Origin: Candidatus Aminicenantota bacterium
GTDB taxonomy: Bacteria; Acidobacteriota; Aminicenantia; UBA2199
Direction: 5' to 3'
Length of the DNA: 64,000 bases
Assembly (NCBI GenBank): GCA_026393835.1
Contig: JAPKZK010000038.1
Span: 186,001-250,000, forward strand
In this document: positions 1 to 8,723 of the stretch, piece by piece
Layout: the number at the start of each line of letters is the position of its first letter
Numbering within the stretch: position 1 is the first letter of the stretch
Notes under the pieces: model-generated
Database searches by the model: none
What the model saw: only the letters and a program-made list of their open reading frames with translations
What the model was told of the DNA's origin: nothing
Made by a program: the position numbers and the translations under genes

Positions 1-1077
1 AAGAAAAGGATTCCGGTAATGCTGTTGGGGGGCATCTTCTTTGATGACTTTTTCTACCGAGCCGGGGATGAAGTCGCCGTAATTGGAGAAAACAAGGCGT
101 CCATTTTCGAATTCGACGGCATTGATGCGGCCGCATTTGGTGTAATCTTGATGGGCAATGCAGTTGTTGAGCGCTTCCCGGATAATAAAGGGCTCGTAGG
201 TGAGTACTTCGTCCGGGAAAAGGGTTCCCTCTTTTAAGTAGCGATATGTCAGGTTCCTGATTTTTGAAAAGACTTTGTCCACGGCGAGTAAAAAGGGAAT
301 GTTTACGATCTCATAATCTTTTTCTATGTTATTTTGGTCTTTGAGAATCCAGCGGATTTTGGCGTCCGAGGGGGTAACAAAATGTTCCGATTCTTCGCGC
401 CCCAGGAGAAGAATAGCGGTTCGGGTGATTTTCCCTTTAATTGTAAGTTTGGCTTTATTGAGGAAGGTGAGGTCATCCCATGTATCTGTTTCAAGGGCCA
501 GTTCCGGGAATTTCCCTTTGAAGTTTTCCCTGGCCTTTAGGATTGCTTTTGGGTCAAGGTCTTCAAGTTCCGCATCCGGTATTATCATGGCGCTCCAGTC
601 TTCCCTGGTTGCCTGGGACCGGATTCTTTCAATTTCTTCCAGGTTTAGCGGCGATAGTTCTTGGCCGTCGCGTCCGTAGTAATGGCCGTCGAAAGCAATG
701 GGGATGCCTTGCGGCGCGGCAGGGACCTGGAACATAACAACGCGACCTTCGGCCAGATTGAGTTCGTAGATTTCCATAAAGGTAATGCGGTTTGTGATTT
801 TATTGGCAATTTCGCTTTTGAGGCTGTCCAGGTCGGCCCGACTGGTTCGGAAGGAGCTGCCAATGATGGTTCGTCCGTTATCTTTTACGCCGAAAACAAG
901 CCATGCGAAGGGTTGCCCTTTGAGGTTTGCTTCGTTGGACAGCGCGGAAAAATAGCGGCCGATTTTTGTGAAATCATATCCTCGATTTGCCTCCTTAAAC
1001 TCAAATACTTCGTTTTCCGCTGGTTGATCACGAAGATCATTTAAGATAGGCAATAATTGTTCTTTTGATAGATTCAT
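1..1077 (-). CDS. AlbA_2/ATP-binding transcriptional regulator, partial
   Basis: An open frame of 359 codons starts at the ATG at 1077 and runs off the left edge, so the C-terminus is missing. Residues 20-65 (EFKEANRGYDFTKIGRYFSA, then WLVFGVKDNGRTIIGS) match the AlbA_2 (formerly divergent AAA-4) DNA-binding domain. The distal part, with EALNNCIAHQDY and FSNYGDFIPGS, matches the N-box of the GHKL-type ATPase domain that follows it in this family. These proteins are putative regulators and often sit next to restriction or abortive-infection genes. The start overlaps the stop of the upstream 54-aa gene (ATGA), so the two are probably translated together. The family call is good; the role is inferred. 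Confidence 0.8.
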   Translation of the reverse strand, partial: MNLSKEQLLPILNDLRDQPAENEVFEFKEANRGYDFTKIGRYFSALSNEANLKGQPFAWLVFGVKDNGRTIIGSSFRTSRADLDSLKSEIANKITNRITFMEIYELNLAEGRVVMFQVPAAPQGIPIAFDGHYYGRDGQELSPLNLEEIERIRSQATREDWSAMIIPDAELEDLDPKAILKARENFKGKFPELALETDTWDDLTFLNKAKLTIKGKITRTAILLLGREESEHFVTPSDAKIRWILKDQNNIEKDYEIVNIPFLLAVDKVFSKIRNLTYRYLKEGTLFPDEVLTYEPFIIREALNNCIAHQDYTKCGRINAVEFENGRLVFSNYGDFIPGSVEKVIKEDAPQQHYRNPFL

Positions 1078-1238
1078 ATTGTTTTCCTCACATCGATTTT
1101 TCCCGCCATTTCCACAAGGAGTTCCACGGTCTCCGCTTCCAATTCCGCAATGTAAGCCTTGATTTTCTCCAGGCCGCGGAGCAGGTTGCAGATGCTCCGG
1201 ATAAAGTTTGCCATCTGGCTGTGAGATTGAACGGACAT
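1074..1238 (-). CDS. small helical protein coupled to the AlbA/ATPase regulator
   Basis: This is a 54-aa frame beginning MSVQSHSQMANFIRSI and ending KIDVRKTI. An AAGGAG ribosome site lies 10 nt before the ATG. The stop overlaps the next ATG in an ATGA arrangement. The sequence looks alpha-helical and acidic (residues 20-45) with no membrane segment. I do not recognise the family. The good start signals, the strong promoter 45 nt upstream and the coupling to the regulator make it a likely real gene. It could be a small partner of the regulator or a leader for its translation. Confidence 0.65.
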   Translation of the reverse strand: MSVQSHSQMANFIRSICNLLRGLEKIKAYIAELEAETVELLVEMAGKIDVRKTI

Positions 1239-1251
1239 TGGGTAGTTCTCC

Positions 1252-1346
1252 TTATCCAGCGTTTAAAAACATCCAATGCGGTATTATAAACCATGTCCCC
1301 GCGATTTGCAAATAAACAAGTGTTTTAGCCACCAGGCAAATTTTTT
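1252..1346 (-). repeat. 95-bp direct repeat, copy 1 (promoter-bearing)
   Basis: This segment matches 2427-2521 with three mismatches (at 1321, 1329 and 1331). It contains a complete TTGCAA-N17-TATAAT promoter and ends just before the start of the downstream gene. The two copies bracket the DUF1016 gene with an offset of 1175 bp. Confidence 0.9.
1283..1311 (-). promoter_or_regulatory. sigma-70 promoter for the small gene/regulator operon
   Basis: Reading the minus strand, TTGCAA (1306-1311) and TATAAT (1283-1288) are separated by exactly 17 nt. It lies inside the 95-bp repeat that also precedes the DUF1016 gene. Confidence 0.8.
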
Positions 1347-1415
1347 TACCCCTCCAAATGTTCCGGCACATCACCCAACCATTCTACGCCGCTGGATTTA
1401 TAGTGCGGATAGGGG

Positions 1416-2402
1416 TTATATTTCATCGGTGGCCTCCGTTTCCGCATTTCGTGCATCTAACATCGTCGCCCATTCATGCATTTTTTGTTTTAATAAGGCC
1501 CTGGAAATTAGTTTATGCTCATATTCGGCCACAAGGGCGGGCGAAAGTGTACGGCTTAAGGCGTATTCAACCACTTCATCATCTTTGTTGCGACATAACA
1601 AAACCCCGATACTAGGGTTCTCGTGCGGCCGTTTGCGGTCCCTATCAAGCGCTTCAAGATAAAAAGAAAGCTGCCCTATATGAGCCGGCTCAAATTTGCC
1701 TGTTTTTAACTCAAAAGCCACCAGGCATTGTAAGTCGCGGTGATAAAAAAGTAAGTCCAATTCAAAGTCCGTATTCCCCACCTGCAAACGAACCTTTTCA
1801 CCCACAAACGTAAAACCGTCTCCTAACTCAAGAAGGAACCGGCAGAGATTTTTAACCAGCGCCTCCCGTAAATCTTTTTCATGGTATGGAGAGGGTAAAT
1901 CGATGAAATCCAGCATATAACTATCTTTGAAAATACCGCCGACGTCCTGTGGTAATTCTCTCACCACTGGTGAGAGTTTTTGTTCGGCAAGCATGGTGCG
2001 CTCAAATGCCCCACTTTTAATTTGGCCTTCAAGTTCGCGTTTCGACCAGTGCGCCCAGGCAGCATTTTGTAAATAAAACATCTTTTCTTCCAGGGATTTA
2101 CATTGAGCCATGATAATGCAATTGTTGGTCCACGATAATTCTCTCAGCAGTGCCGAGAGTTTTTCATTTCCATTATAGAGTTCAAAAAATTGCTTCATTC
2201 GCCATAGATTCTGGGCGGAAAAACCCTTTATATCGGGCGCTTTCCAGGCTAACCATTGCGCCAGCTCATTTACAACACCTTTTCCCCATCCGGCATGGGC
2301 TACCTTGCTGGATAGATATGAACCGACAGCCCAATAAGTATCTATCAAAGCTACATTAATTGCACTATAGGCGTGAGAACGCCCTGTCTGAATGAGTTTC
2401 AA
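1416..2402 (-). CDS. DUF1016 / YhcG-like PD-(D/E)XK nuclease-family protein
   Basis: The 328-aa product matches the DUF1016 (YhcG) family. The N-terminal helical half carries the usual YWAVGSYL and FSAQNLWRMKQFFELY motifs. The C-terminal PD-(D/E)XK-like half has FELDLLFYHRDLQCLVAFELKTGKFEP (D...E-x-K). Family members are putative nucleases linked to defence and mobile genes. No ATG fits; the start taken is the TTG at 2402, because an in-frame TAA lies shortly upstream. The reading frame also stays open for about nine codons before the TTG, so a slightly earlier non-ATG start is possible. Length is normal, so it looks intact. It is bracketed by two copies of a 95-bp promoter repeat, which suggests it arrived as a unit. 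A second member lies at 52221-53294. Confidence 0.85.
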   Translation of the reverse strand: MKLIQTGRSHAYSAINVALIDTYWAVGSYLSSKVAHAGWGKGVVNELAQWLAWKAPDIKGFSAQNLWRMKQFFELYNGNEKLSALLRELSWTNNCIIMAQCKSLEEKMFYLQNAAWAHWSKRELEGQIKSGAFERTMLAEQKLSPVVRELPQDVGGIFKDSYMLDFIDLPSPYHEKDLREALVKNLCRFLLELGDGFTFVGEKVRLQVGNTDFELDLLFYHRDLQCLVAFELKTGKFEPAHIGQLSFYLEALDRDRKRPHENPSIGVLLCRNKDDEVVEYALSRTLSPALVAEYEHKLISRALLKQKMHEWATMLDARNAETEATDEI

Positions 2403-2426
2403 AACTTCAGAAAAATCCTTTTCTCT

Positions 2427-2521
2427 TTATCCAGCGTTTAAAAACATCCAATGCGGTATTATAAACCATGTCCCCGCGATTTGCAAATAAACAAGAGTTT
2501 TAGGCGCCAGGCAAATTTTTT
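2427..2521 (-). repeat. 95-bp direct repeat, copy 2, promoter of the DUF1016 gene
   Basis: This is the second copy of the repeat at 1252-1346. It places TTGCAA (2481-2486) and TATAAT (2458-2463), 17 nt apart, upstream of the DUF1016 gene on the minus strand. Its end near the TTG start mirrors copy 1, whose end precedes the small gene. Confidence 0.9.
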
Positions 2522-2531
2522 CAGCTCTATT

Positions 2532-3842
2532 TCAAGAACAAAGCGGGAAAAGTGAAATCGCGTAAAGCGGGTAATTATAGGTTCTGCCATCCTTCCGTAA
2601 ATTCAACAAATTGCTCCGCGATACCACCACGGGATCGTACTTCTCATTGTAAACCTTAAGACTCTTACTTAATAGGTTTAAGCCGGCTTTCGTTTCAAGC
2701 GGATATACCCGGTCATCCACTGAATACACGAAATCTACCTCTGCCTTGCCCTGGCTGCTCCAGTAAAAAAGATTCCCAGGTAGCTTACTCCTTAACTGCT
2801 GCGCCGCATAATTCTCCACGAAAGCGCCGTAAAAATGTGTAAAAACTGCGTTTCCATTGATAAGCGTCGCCGGCGAAATATTCACCATCGCCCCCAACAA
2901 CCCGATGTCCAATAAATATACTTTAAAAATATTTTCATTGGCATAGCCCATAAGCGGTATTCCCGGCCTGGAAATATTGTAACATTTATAAATCAAACCG
3001 GCGTCGCATAACCATTGCAATGCTACCTCGTATTCCCTGGCCCTGGCATCCTTCCGGACTACTGAGAATATAAATTTCTTGTTTTCTTTTGACAGGTGCA
3101 CCGGGATGGATTGCCAAACCGATGTGATTTTCATGACTTCGGGGCTGTCCGCATGCTTTGTAAAATCAAGTAGATAGGTATCCATAATATCTTTCTGGAT
3201 TTTCCTGGCGGCGTCAAAACTCCTGGTTTTGCAGTAAACCGATACGGCTTCCGGCATTCCCCCGGTAAAATAATAATACTTTAATTGCTCGATCAATTCG
3301 ACATGGAAAGGTTCGGGGAACGACTCGAAATCTTTATTCGCACTCTCGATTAATCCCCGTAGTTCCGGTTTCCCTACGGCGTTGAGAAATTCGAGGAAAG
3401 TCGCGGGGTAAAGGTCTAAGAAAGTCACCTGTCCGACAGGAAAAGATCTTTGTCTTCCCAACTTGATACCCAGCAGCGATCCGGCGGCGGCAATATGGTA
3501 CTCTTTGGCTCTTTCATTGAAATACTTGAGAGAATTCAACGCATTATTCGATGCCTGGATTTCATCGAAAATAATCAAGGTTGACCCGGGTAGGACTTTT
3601 ACGCCGCCCCCATAAATGGATAGACCCGTTATTATTTTCTCCTTATCGAACCGTTGGCTGAAAAGGGCATCAAGGGTTGGGTCATCCTCGAAATTAAGAT
3701 AAATATAGTTTTCATATTCTTTTTTTGCGAATTCAAGGAGGATATAGGTTTTTCCAACCTGGCGGGCGCCGCGTAAAATAAGCGGTTTCCTTAGTTCCGA
3801 ATGTTTCCATTCGATCAGTTGTTGGTAAATATCTCTTTTCAT
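2532..3842 (-). CDS. AAA_14 / DUF4143 ATPase
   Basis: This 436-aa protein belongs to the large family of AAA_14 plus DUF4143 ATPases common in bacteria and archaea with no settled function. The Walker A is GARQVGKT (residues 25-32), Walker B is LIIFDEIQ (89-96), and the GSLLG sensor motif is near 121. The C-terminal DUF4143 part ends in a nuclease-like stretch with FYWSSQGKAEVDFVY and YPLETKAG (D...E-x-K). I chose the ATG at 3842 because a promoter (TTGACT-N17-TATATT) ends 7 nt before it. There is no ribosome site, so the mRNA is probably leaderless, and a longer frame starting at 3941 would begin upstream of the promoter. A dyad element sits just behind the -35 box. Confidence 0.88.
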   Translation of the reverse strand: MKRDIYQQLIEWKHSELRKPLILRGARQVGKTYILLEFAKKEYENYIYLNFEDDPTLDALFSQRFDKEKIITGLSIYGGGVKVLPGSTLIIFDEIQASNNALNSLKYFNERAKEYHIAAAGSLLGIKLGRQRSFPVGQVTFLDLYPATFLEFLNAVGKPELRGLIESANKDFESFPEPFHVELIEQLKYYYFTGGMPEAVSVYCKTRSFDAARKIQKDIMDTYLLDFTKHADSPEVMKITSVWQSIPVHLSKENKKFIFSVVRKDARAREYEVALQWLCDAGLIYKCYNISRPGIPLMGYANENIFKVYLLDIGLLGAMVNISPATLINGNAVFTHFYGAFVENYAAQQLRSKLPGNLFYWSSQGKAEVDFVYSVDDRVYPLETKAGLNLLSKSLKVYNEKYDPVVVSRSNLLNLRKDGRTYNYPLYAISLFPLCS

Positions 3843-3849
3843 GGAGGGT

Positions 3850-3878
3850 AATATAAGCTGAATGGATTGTAAAGTCAA
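3850..3878 (-). promoter_or_regulatory. leaderless promoter of the DUF4143 ATPase
   Basis: On the minus strand TTGACT (3873-3878) and TATATT (3850-3855) are 17 nt apart. The ATG begins 7 nt after the -10 box, which puts the expected transcription start at the initiation codon. Confidence 0.75.
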
Positions 3879-3881
3879 GTA

Positions 3882-3923
3882 CTCGTTCCGAAAAGGTGAG
3901 AATTTCCACGTTTTTGGAACGAG
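3882..3923. promoter_or_regulatory. 13-bp inverted repeat upstream of the ATPase promoter
   Basis: CTCGTTCCGAAAA (3882-3894) pairs with TTTTTGGAACGAG (3911-3923) with one mismatch across a 16-nt loop. It lies 3 bp beyond the -35 box, a plausible operator. A different, perfect palindrome precedes the related ATPase at 49844. Confidence 0.55.
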
Positions 3924-3942
3924 ATTTGTGGGATTCCCCACG

Positions 3943-4299
3943 TTTTAGGAAGAACCCTGGAAACGCGGCCTGGAATGAAAATAGCCACCAAGGCACAAAG
4001 GTTCACCAAGGGGTGATTATTTGAGTGTCCCTTAATCCATAAACGGGGAAAAAAAAGAAGGTGGGAAGGTGAGAAGGTAAGAAAAAACATGACTGGAGGG
4101 GCTTGATTTATCGGTAGGGGCTTGATTTATCAAGCCCTTCACCGGCGTTCATCTTTGGGGTTTGATGAAATCAAACCCCTACATTGTCGCAGTATTCATG
4201 GAAGAGCAGAGAAAAATCTGTGTTAATCCGTGTAATCTGTGGACGAATGTTTTTTTAATTCGTGCCAATTCGTGTCATTCGTGGGCTGTTTTTCATCTC
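3943..4299. other. intergenic region with dispersed word repeats
   Basis: No gene is seen. It holds degenerate short words also found elsewhere in the window: the 'gccaccaaggcacaaaggttcacc' type near 3981-4010, two copies of 'taggggcttgattt' near 4104-4130, a hairpin 'ggggtttgatgaaatcaaacccc' near 4157-4179, and the 'aattcgtgtcattcgtgggc' type near 4258-4288. Confidence 0.6.
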
Positions 4300-4328
4300 T
4301 TGTTTTCCCGATCTTTATATTTTATAAT
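4300..4328 (+). promoter_or_regulatory. promoter of the Roco gene
   Basis: TTGTTT (4300-4305) and TATAAT (4323-4328) are 17 nt apart. A GGAGG ribosome site follows at about 4339, then the ATG at 4349, so this gene has an ordinary 5' leader. Confidence 0.7.
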
Positions 4329-4348
4329 GAAGGCCCACGGAGGTTTTT

Positions 4349-7087
4349 ATGGCAGATATTGAAATCATCAAGGAAATGGAGAAGATACTAAAGGTGCTGC
4401 TATTGCCTCTCAAATCCGGCGATATCAGTAGGAGCGGCAAACTCGGGTACTCCCTGGACGAAATGGGGGCGGTCACCGGGTTAAATTTGTACTCTCTTGC
4501 TATAAAGCCGGTTTTGAAGTATGTTGACCGGCTTCGCCGGGCGACCCGATTAAACCTATGGGGTTGCAAATTGGAACAGGGCGATATTGGTTTTCTCCGC
4601 GGACGGTGCGATTTAACCTATTTGAATCTGGGCGCGAATCCCGGCATAAAAGATTTTTCCTTCCTCCGTGAGTTGAAGGGATTAACGTCGGTGAATTTGA
4701 GCTTTAATAACTTAACCGATGTCTCCTTCCTCCGTGAGTTGAAGGGGTTAACGTCGGTGTATTTGTGGGATAATAACTTAACCGATGTCTCCTTCCTCCG
4801 TGAGTTGAAGGGATTAACGTCGTTGGGTTTGCGGAATAATCAATTAAAGGATATTTCTTTCGTCGCAGACCTGGACCATCTGACCGATCTCTACATCATT
4901 GATAACCCGGTTGAAAATCCGCCGCCGGAAATCGTTGACCAGGGCCTGGCCGCCATCCGGGATTACTTCCGCTCATTAAAAGAAAAAGAATTATGCCGCT
5001 TAAACGAAGTAAAAATTCTCCTGGTGGGCAGCGGTGGCGCAGGCAAAACTTCCCTGCTTAAACGCCTCGGCAACCTTGACTTCGATCTCAATGAAGACAA
5101 AACCCACGGCATCGGCATCCATACCATCGATATGGAAATAAACAATCCCGCTGGCGCCGGTTCACAATCCACCCTGATCCACGCCCATTTCTGGGATTTC
5201 GGCGGCCAGGAAATTATGCACGCTTCCCACCAATTCTTCCTTTCCAAACGCTCCCTGTACATTTTAGTCGTGGACTCCCGCGAAGAACAAACCGCGGAAT
5301 ACTGGCTCAAACACATCGAAACTTTCGGCGGCGGCTCCCCGGTGCTGGTGGTGATTAATAAAATCGACCAAAACCCCCACTTCGACCTGGACCGTAATAT
5401 CCTCAGACGAAAATACCCCAATATCCTGGACTTTTACCGCATCTCCTGCCAAACCCGCGCCGGCCTGCCCCAACTCCGGGACGCCATTAAATCCGCCATC
5501 CCCCAAACGGAGTTAATCAAAACCCCGGTGGCCGCCTCATGGATGAAAGTCAAATCCACCCTGGAAAACGTCACCAGGGACAAATGCTATATTTCCCACA
5601 ACGAATTCCACGATATCTGCGGCAGCGCCGCCATCCCCACGGATACCACCCGGGAAACCCTGGTCCAATTCTTAAACGAACTGGGGATCGTACTCCATTT
5701 CAAAGATTTCGAACTGCAAGAATACCACGTACTGAACCCCAGGTGGGTCACCGAAGGCGTTTACCGCATCATCAATTCCCCCTCCCTGGCGGCGCAACAC
5801 GGGCTGTTGAAAAAAAACGAGCTTAGCCATATCATCAACGAAGAGAAAACAAAAACCTGCGTGTATATGCAGGAACTGGAAAACCGGCCCTATACCCCGG
5901 GGGAACAAAATTACATCGTGAAGTTAATGCAAAAATTCGAACTGTGCTACGTACTGGATGAGGAGATCATCCTGGTTCCCGCTTTGCTGGACACCAAAGA
6001 ACCGCCGCTGCCGATGCCGGAGGAACCGGGCCACAGCCTGGATTTTATATTGACTTATGATTTCCTGCCCAAATCCGTGATATCCCGGTTGCTGGTCAAA
6101 TTGCACAAAGACCTCGCACCCGGTCAAAGTTGGCGCACCGGCATGGTTTTGGAAAGCGATCTCTTTCACACCCGCGCGTTGATCCGGGCCGATGAAGTGG
6201 AAAAAACCATCGGCATCCACATCCGCGGCGGCCAGAAACGCGAACACCTCAGCGTGGTCCGAAGCGCCCTGCGGGAAATCAATAAAAGTTTCCAACAAAT
6301 GAAAATCGAAGAACTCATTCCGTTACCGTTACCTCTACCCGCCGCTCTCCCGGACGACACCAGGGAGAAACACAAAGGCGCCGGCAAATATGCGCGGACC
6401 GTATCTTACTCATTTCTTTTGGGTTATGAGCGGGAAGGCATCGGTGAATATTTCGACGGCGAAACCGGGCAGCGGTACCGGGTGGCGCAATTACTGGATT
6501 CCGTCGCACTGCCGGAAGAACGAAAACGGGAAGGTTTCGATATCGATGGCCCTAAAGGACGTTTCCACCGGTCGATGGATGATTTCGATAGGCCGGGAAC
6601 AGGGGCCCCAATAATGAAACCCGCGCCGGTCCCGCGGGAACGCCAGGAAGAAGACGCCGGTAGGTACAGGAGACTCAAGGAACTGGTTCCACGGATCGCC
6701 GCCCTGGAAAAACAAACAGCGGAAGCAAGGAAGATAAAAGACAACCTGGACGCCCGGGCCCGGAAACGTGTGCGCCTGCGTTATGCCATCCTATTGGGGA
6801 TCGATATCCTGCTTATTGCAGTTCTTTGCATTCTTTTATTTAATAAGGAATTGACATGGGGCGATATCGAGCCTTATACCTATATTGCCGGGCTATTGCT
6901 GTTTGCCTGCAACCTGGGTTACCTGATGATCAAAGGAAACAGTTTCAGCCTCACCTCTATATATAATAGAAACCTGGAGATGACGCGGGAGAATTCTTAT
7001 CGGGAATATAATTTCGATGCAGCTAAGTTTGACGACCTGGAGAATGAATTGAGACAAGCAAAAGAGGAACAAGCCCGATTGTTGTAA
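4349..7087 (+). CDS. Roco-family protein: LRR-ROC-COR GTPase with C-terminal membrane segments
   Basis: The 912-aa protein has leucine-rich repeats at about 60-190, then a Ras-like ROC domain with P-loop GSGGAGKTS (227-235), switch II DFGGQE (283-288) and base motif NKID (337-340). A COR-like region follows (about 395-640, with NPRWVTEGVY at 463-472). The last 250 residues hold a low-complexity linker, a coiled coil, two hydrophobic segments (about 820-870) and a final coiled coil. Roco proteins are dimeric GTPases that switch with nucleotide state; the bacterial family is related to human LRRK2. The membrane tail suggests attachment to the inner membrane. Three LRR units are almost identical 66-bp DNA repeats, a sign of recent expansion. 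It is monocistronic. Partners are unknown. Confidence 0.9.
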   Translation: MADIEIIKEMEKILKVLLLPLKSGDISRSGKLGYSLDEMGAVTGLNLYSLAIKPVLKYVDRLRRATRLNLWGCKLEQGDIGFLRGRCDLTYLNLGANPGIKDFSFLRELKGLTSVNLSFNNLTDVSFLRELKGLTSVYLWDNNLTDVSFLRELKGLTSLGLRNNQLKDISFVADLDHLTDLYIIDNPVENPPPEIVDQGLAAIRDYFRSLKEKELCRLNEVKILLVGSGGAGKTSLLKRLGNLDFDLNEDKTHGIGIHTIDMEINNPAGAGSQSTLIHAHFWDFGGQEIMHASHQFFLSKRSLYILVVDSREEQTAEYWLKHIETFGGGSPVLVVINKIDQNPHFDLDRNILRRKYPNILDFYRISCQTRAGLPQLRDAIKSAIPQTELIKTPVAASWMKVKSTLENVTRDKCYISHNEFHDICGSAAIPTDTTRETLVQFLNELGIVLHFKDFELQEYHVLNPRWVTEGVYRIINSPSLAAQHGLLKKNELSHIINEEKTKTCVYMQELENRPYTPGEQNYIVKLMQKFELCYVLDEEIILVPALLDTKEPPLPMPEEPGHSLDFILTYDFLPKSVISRLLVKLHKDLAPGQSWRTGMVLESDLFHTRALIRADEVEKTIGIHIRGGQKREHLSVVRSALREINKSFQQMKIEELIPLPLPLPAALPDDTREKHKGAGKYARTVSYSFLLGYEREGIGEYFDGETGQRYRVAQLLDSVALPEERKREGFDIDGPKGRFHRSMDDFDRPGTGAPIMKPAPVPRERQEEDAGRYRRLKELVPRIAALEKQTAEARKIKDNLDARARKRVRLRYAILLGIDILLIAVLCILLFNKELTWGDIEPYTYIAGLLLFACNLGYLMIKGNSFSLTSIYNRNLEMTRENSYREYNFDAAKFDDLENELRQAKEEQARLL
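4661..4858 (+). repeat. three 66-bp tandem repeats within the LRR coding region
   Basis: Units begin at 4661, 4727 and 4793, each coding one 22-residue LRR starting FLRELKGLTS. The first half of each unit is nearly identical at the DNA level. Copy number could change by slippage or recombination without breaking the frame. Confidence 0.85.
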
Positions 7088-7680
7088 TAGCCACCAGGGC
7101 ACGCAATTACAGTCGAATTCTTTTCTTTCGCGGGTAAACCCGGGGATATTCCGGTTTTCCTGTTCCGATTTGCCGGGAAAGTTCCAAAAAAAGCGGATTG
7201 CCGGGGAAAATTCTACAAAACATTCGGGCAATTCTGGTCGCTTACACGCAATTTGACAAAAAATTGCGCCCCACCAGGCGGCTGCTATTTATTTGGCGCG
7301 AATGATACCTACAGCGTCGTCGGAAGCGATCTCAGGTGATGAAAAATGGAATATTCCACGTCGGATGGAGTTTTTTCCCCAAAAAAATCCCTGCGGCCGC
7401 TTTTTATGGAGTATTTAACCGAAAAAAATCCCTGCCGCCGCTTTTTGCCGATCTTTTAGACTGAAAAAATGACAGCCGCCACGATTTGGGGTTCTTTTTC
7501 CAATTTTCCTCTTCACCGGTTTTCTTTTTCATTAACAATTAAACATTAATAATTGACAATTATCCCTTTTCCGCTTGCATAATAGGGCAGACACGAGGGG
7601 GATTATTTGAGTATCCCCTAATCGTCCCTCTTTTCATCTTTGTTTCTCCTTGTGTTCTTACATTCTAAAAAGGCAAAAGT
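7088..7680. other. long intergenic region without a recognised gene
   Basis: No gene is supported. It contains a 41-bp-spaced duplication at 7381-7446 (two copies of a 25-mer around CTGC(G/C)GCCGC), an A/T-rich 'attaacaattaaac' word block near 7530-7562, and a 'taatagggcagacac' word near 7581-7596 that recurs elsewhere. Confidence 0.55.
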
Positions 7681-7720
7681 AAGGTTGAGGGGAAAACGGA
7701 TTTAACTTCCCCTCAACCTT
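7681..7720 (-). terminator. terminator-like hairpin after the DUF2911 gene
   Basis: AAGGTTGAGGGGAA (7681-7694) is perfectly complementary to TTCCCCTCAACCTT (7707-7720). On the minus strand it is followed by a T-rich stretch. It lies just past the stop of the DUF2911 gene. Confidence 0.65.
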
Positions 7721-7741
7721 TTCCTCAACCTGGGATTTCAA

Positions 7742-8608
7742 TTATTTTTTCTTCGTTTTCAATTCATCCAGCAATTTTTGGGCTTCCTTCGCGTACTCCT
7801 GCTGTTCTTGAGGAAGCGCTTTCCCAAACTGGGCGGCTTTTTCCAACATTTTGACGACCTCTGCCTCATCTTTCTTGTTCTTTGCCAGCTTCTGGTAAAT
7901 CTTGGCCTTTAACAACATATTGCCATAACCGGCTTTAAGATTTACGGATAAATCGATCAACTCTTTGGCTTTGTCAACCATCCCGTTTTCAAAGGCAAAT
8001 CTTGCAGACTGATACGGCGGTACCCAATACCGGCCCATGGTCTTCTCAATATTAGCGAAGATCATTCCCTTGGTGTCTACCTTAACGGTAAAACCGATCA
8101 TTAATTTTTCCCAGTGCAGGACGACTTTGGCGGAATCCTCTGCCAGGTCGGTGAAAGCAAACATCATCCATTCACAGAAAGGGGCAGGCATGGGCTTTAC
8201 TTTAATTCGCAGCACATCCTCGCTCTCTTTATATTCATAATCGCCCCAGATGTCGCCCTGTTTGCTGAAAATGACTACCCACTCTTCCACGCCGGGGATG
8301 GTAAAAAGACCATATTTCCCGGCGGCCAGTTTATTGCCCTCTATCATCACGTCATTACTGAACTCGATGGTGGTAGCGTTATTGGCCCCGGTCCGCCATG
8401 TTTTGTCATAAGGCACCAGCCCGCCCCAAATCACCCGCCCTTTCACGCCGGGACGGAAATAGTTGACGGTTATGTCGGTCAAACCGACAACCTGAGTTAC
8501 AGACGCCTTCTGACTGACAGTCGGGAATTTAATCTCCTGCGCCCAAAGGCCACCGGCCATCAGGCTTACAAATACCATTACTACTAAAATAAACGTTGCT
8601 TTTTTCAT
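7742..8608 (-). CDS. exported DUF2911 protein
   Basis: A 288-aa protein with a clear signal peptide (MKKATFILVVMVFVSLMAGG, cleavage after LWA near 24). DUF2911 follows at about 28-175, with the family's motifs NYFRPGVKGRVIWGGLVPY, WRTGANNAT and KYGLFTIPG. The C-terminal 100 residues are helical and TPR-like (KAKELIDLSV, KAKIYQKLAKNKKDEAEV). The function of DUF2911 is unknown; members are periplasmic and abundant in Bacteroidota and Acidobacteria-like genomes. The start is fixed by AAAGGAGG seven nt before the ATG. It is divergent from the PIG-L gene, which is also exported. Confidence 0.9.
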   Translation of the reverse strand: MKKATFILVVMVFVSLMAGGLWAQEIKFPTVSQKASVTQVVGLTDITVNYFRPGVKGRVIWGGLVPYDKTWRTGANNATTIEFSNDVMIEGNKLAAGKYGLFTIPGVEEWVVIFSKQGDIWGDYEYKESEDVLRIKVKPMPAPFCEWMMFAFTDLAEDSAKVVLHWEKLMIGFTVKVDTKGMIFANIEKTMGRYWVPPYQSARFAFENGMVDKAKELIDLSVNLKAGYGNMLLKAKIYQKLAKNKKDEAEVVKMLEKAAQFGKALPQEQQEYAKEAQKLLDELKTKKK

Positions 8609-8631
8609 TTATTACCTCCTTTAATATTTCT

Positions 8632-8660
8632 TTATACTACAGGGGATATACAGAAGTCAA
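8632..8660 (-). promoter_or_regulatory. promoter of the DUF2911 gene
   Basis: On the minus strand TTGACT (8655-8660) and TATAAA (8632-8637) are 17 nt apart, about 25 nt before the start codon and its strong ribosome site. Confidence 0.65.
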
Positions 8661-8723
8661 CTTTTCTGTTATTATTCTTTCTAAAAAACTTTCAGTTTAA
8701 AAAAAACAAAAGGATGAAAGAAT

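Noticed and set aside
1..1238. Type I restriction-modification locus
   Set aside because: AlbA-type regulators often sit in such loci, but no hsdM, hsdS or hsdR sequence is visible; it could lie beyond the left edge.
1088..1294. 68-aa minus-strand frame overlapping the 54-aa gene
   Set aside because: It starts inside the promoter repeat, before the likely transcription start, and lacks a ribosome site; the 54-aa frame has both.
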